From contig JAVTVX010000017.1 of the NCBI GenBank assembly GCA_033439265.1, forward strand, positions 1,707,001 through 1,771,000: 64,000 nt of DNA, read 5' to 3'. The position numbers were made by a program, and so were the translations under genes. This DNA is from Dillenia suffruticosa. Lineage: Eukaryota; Streptophyta; Magnoliopsida; Dilleniales; Dilleniaceae. Below, piece after piece: positions 62,361-64,000 of the stretch. The number at the start of each line of letters is the position of its first letter. Positions within the stretch are counted from its first letter, which is position 1. The notes beneath the pieces are model-generated. The model saw nothing but the letters and a program-made list of their open reading frames with translations. It did no database searches and was not told the DNA's origin.

Positions 62361-62711
62361 TAACAAATATGATAATTAATTTAAATTTAAACTTTATTAA
62401 AGACTATATTGAAAGAGTCATTTTTTAAATAAAATTTTTATAAATATTCGAATTACATTAATCAAAATATAATTTAATATAATTTTAGAATCGGTCGATT
62501 AAAAAAAAAAAAAGCAAATGACTCGCTGACTATGAGGAAACAACCACATGAATAACAATCTCAAAGACTAATAACTGAGCCAACTGATTATCGTAGAGCC
62601 CCTCAAAGTCACATCAAAACATATCAACAGCAGCTGGCATTAACAACCCACCAGGACCATATGTTCACGTTACCATCAATGGATATAAACAACCATACTC
62701 AAAACATTAAC

Positions 62712-63403
62712 ATGAAGGTCATGTAGCTGGGGGAAGGCCCATGGAGGGAGGATTTTAGTGCTGAATTTATGAGGATTGGTTGGAAACGCCATGCTGTTGG
62801 TTTTCTCAAGTTAAACGTGGATGGTGCCGCCTATAGGCAGGGAGGCCAAGCTAGTGCAGGAGGTCTATTCAGGAATAGCTTTAGTTTGGATCCATGGTTA
62901 CTGGCTCAATGCGGGAACGGCTAAGGGTGATGTGGCGGAGCTTTGGGGCTTGAGGAAGGGTCTTCGGATTGCGAAAAAGATGAATTTCAGCCCTCTTGTG
63001 ATAGAAAGCGACCCGATGACTCTGGTTGATGCGATAAACAAAGGTATGAACTTGCTCCATCCGTGTAGATTGGTATTGGAAGATTGCACAGACTTAATGT
63101 TCGAGTTAGGGGTGAGAGGAAGTTCACCACGTCTTCAGGGAAGCCAACAGATGCACTGATAAGTTGATAAAGTTGGGGTTGAGGTTGAGGAGGCAAGGTG
63201 ACAACGCTGACACGAAGGAGTCGGACTCCCCTCCAGCTGAGTTGAGACCGTTGTTGGTTCTGGATGCTGTTGAAACTTCTTGGGCTAGACGGAAAAAAGG
63301 GTCCGTAGGTCCCTGCTTATCAAGGGGAGACTAGTCTCCTCTTATTTGTTGCCGGTGTGTTTCTCTCGTTTTCAACCAAAAAAAAAAAATGAAAGTCATG
63401 TAG
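62712..63403 (+). mobile_element. 5'-truncated LINE (L1-type) with target duplications
   Basis: The insert (62727-63388) is flanked by near-identical 15-bp target duplications (62712-62726, ATGAAGGTCATGTAG; 63389-63403, ATGAAAGTCATGTAG). It ends in an A-run at 63378-63388. It encodes the 3'-terminal RNase H domain of plant LINEs: LKLNVDGAAYRQGGQASAGG, and in a second frame DVAELWGLRKGLRIAKKMN, then LVIESDPMTLVDAI. The Asp and Glu of the DG/AE/ESD motifs are visible. At least one frameshift and in-frame stops separate the two parts, so it is dead on arrival or decayed. All of ORF1 and the reverse transcriptase are missing. Confidence 0.88.
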
Positions 63404-64000
63404 CACCAAAATCAACTCAAAGAACTACAAAAGGACCAACATTAGCATATGATCAAATTACTAAAAAAAAAAATGTTGGAAACAACAAAATTCACAGGAG
63501 CAGGTAAGAGCTGAAATTAAGATTCAAGCATGGAATCCAATTTTTGTTTGGAAATGGATGCCAAGATGTCGCTCAGAATCCTCACATATTGAAGATCATA
63601 TGTACCTACCAAAAACATAAGTTGAGAACGTTATATGACTATACAAAATTAAAAATTTTTAAAAGAAATATATAGCATTATGAATAGAAGTTCAAATTTT
63701 AAATATATTCTAATTATTATTGAATTAATAATTTCTGCATTAAAAACTCAATCAGGTCTTAAATGAATCTAATCATTTTCGAAATGGCTCTCAAGACACT
63801 AGTCTAAAGGAACTTGTATTGACTTGGCTTGGGAAGAGACTCTTTCTTTTCTCATTTTTTTCCCATTTGTGAGATGATATATTTTACTTTATTTCACCCG
63901 TAATAATTTCAAATTAATATTACCTTTAGTGCGGTCCAAACGCATTGCATTCTCCTAGTGTGGTCAAAGGAGGAAAATTATCAAATTTCATAACTTTTTT
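63404..64000. other. right-end intergenic sequence
   Basis: AT-rich sequence without a recognisable gene or element. Confidence 0.55.

Noticed and set aside
1-64000. CRISPR arrays, operons or bacterial-type systems
   Set aside because: Intron structure and all gene families are plant nuclear; the repeats present are microsatellites, MITEs and retroposons without regular spacers.

Overview
The window is nuclear DNA from a land plant, most likely a eudicot or another non-grass angiosperm. It is AT-rich, with GT-AG introns, long (GA)n and (GT)n microsatellites, small dispersed transposons, and proteins that read as clear plant orthologues. I reconstructed exon structures by hand. Eight intact genes splice into uninterrupted frames: ARF5/MONOPTEROS, a Golgi-type methyltransferase, ATP synthase subunit e, a TLDc protein, mitochondrial ribosomal protein mL53, a CCCH zinc-finger protein, IQD32 and an RCC1-repeat protein. 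A ninth, APC11, is broken.

Layout: 1-6.2 kb is gene-free, with the likely 5' edge of an off-window gene at the extreme left. ARF5 (+) has 14 exons at 7.05-12.9 kb, behind a GA-rich leader with three uORFs. An intronless methyltransferase (-) lies at 15.3-16.5 kb, and two-exon ATP synthase e (-) at 18.5-20.2 kb. The TLDc gene (+) is at 21.4-25.0 kb. A degenerate APC11 copy (-), split by a hAT transposon inside its RING-coding exon, occupies 26.1-29.55 kb and is followed by an F-box scrap. mL53 (-) is at 31.55-33.8 kb, the CCCH gene (-) with a 4.1-kb first intron at 35.1-40.8 kb, IQD32 (-) at 44.2-48.5 kb and the RCC1 gene (-, 16 exons, one GC-AG intron) at 54.8-60.5 kb. The right end holds a Ty1/copia fossil fragment and a 5'-truncated LINE with target-site duplications.

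The genes do not form a pathway. ARF5 patterns auxin responses, APC11 would be a cell-cycle ubiquitin-ligase subunit, ATP synthase e and mL53 serve mitochondria, IQD32 binds calmodulin and RCC1 is chromatin or GTPase related. From memory, ARF5-CCCH-IQD32-RCC1 matches the consecutive Arabidopsis loci At1g19850-At1g19880, and TLDc plus mL53 match At5g39590-At5g39600, so this looks like conserved gene order.

I found no wholly new system. The most notable observations are the APC11 copy with its insertion, an in-frame echo of the CCCH protein's C terminus beyond its stop, the ARF5 leader uORFs and retainable intron, a 51-bp coding minisatellite in IQD32, and small families of tRNA-derived SINE-like and Harbinger-like MITE elements.
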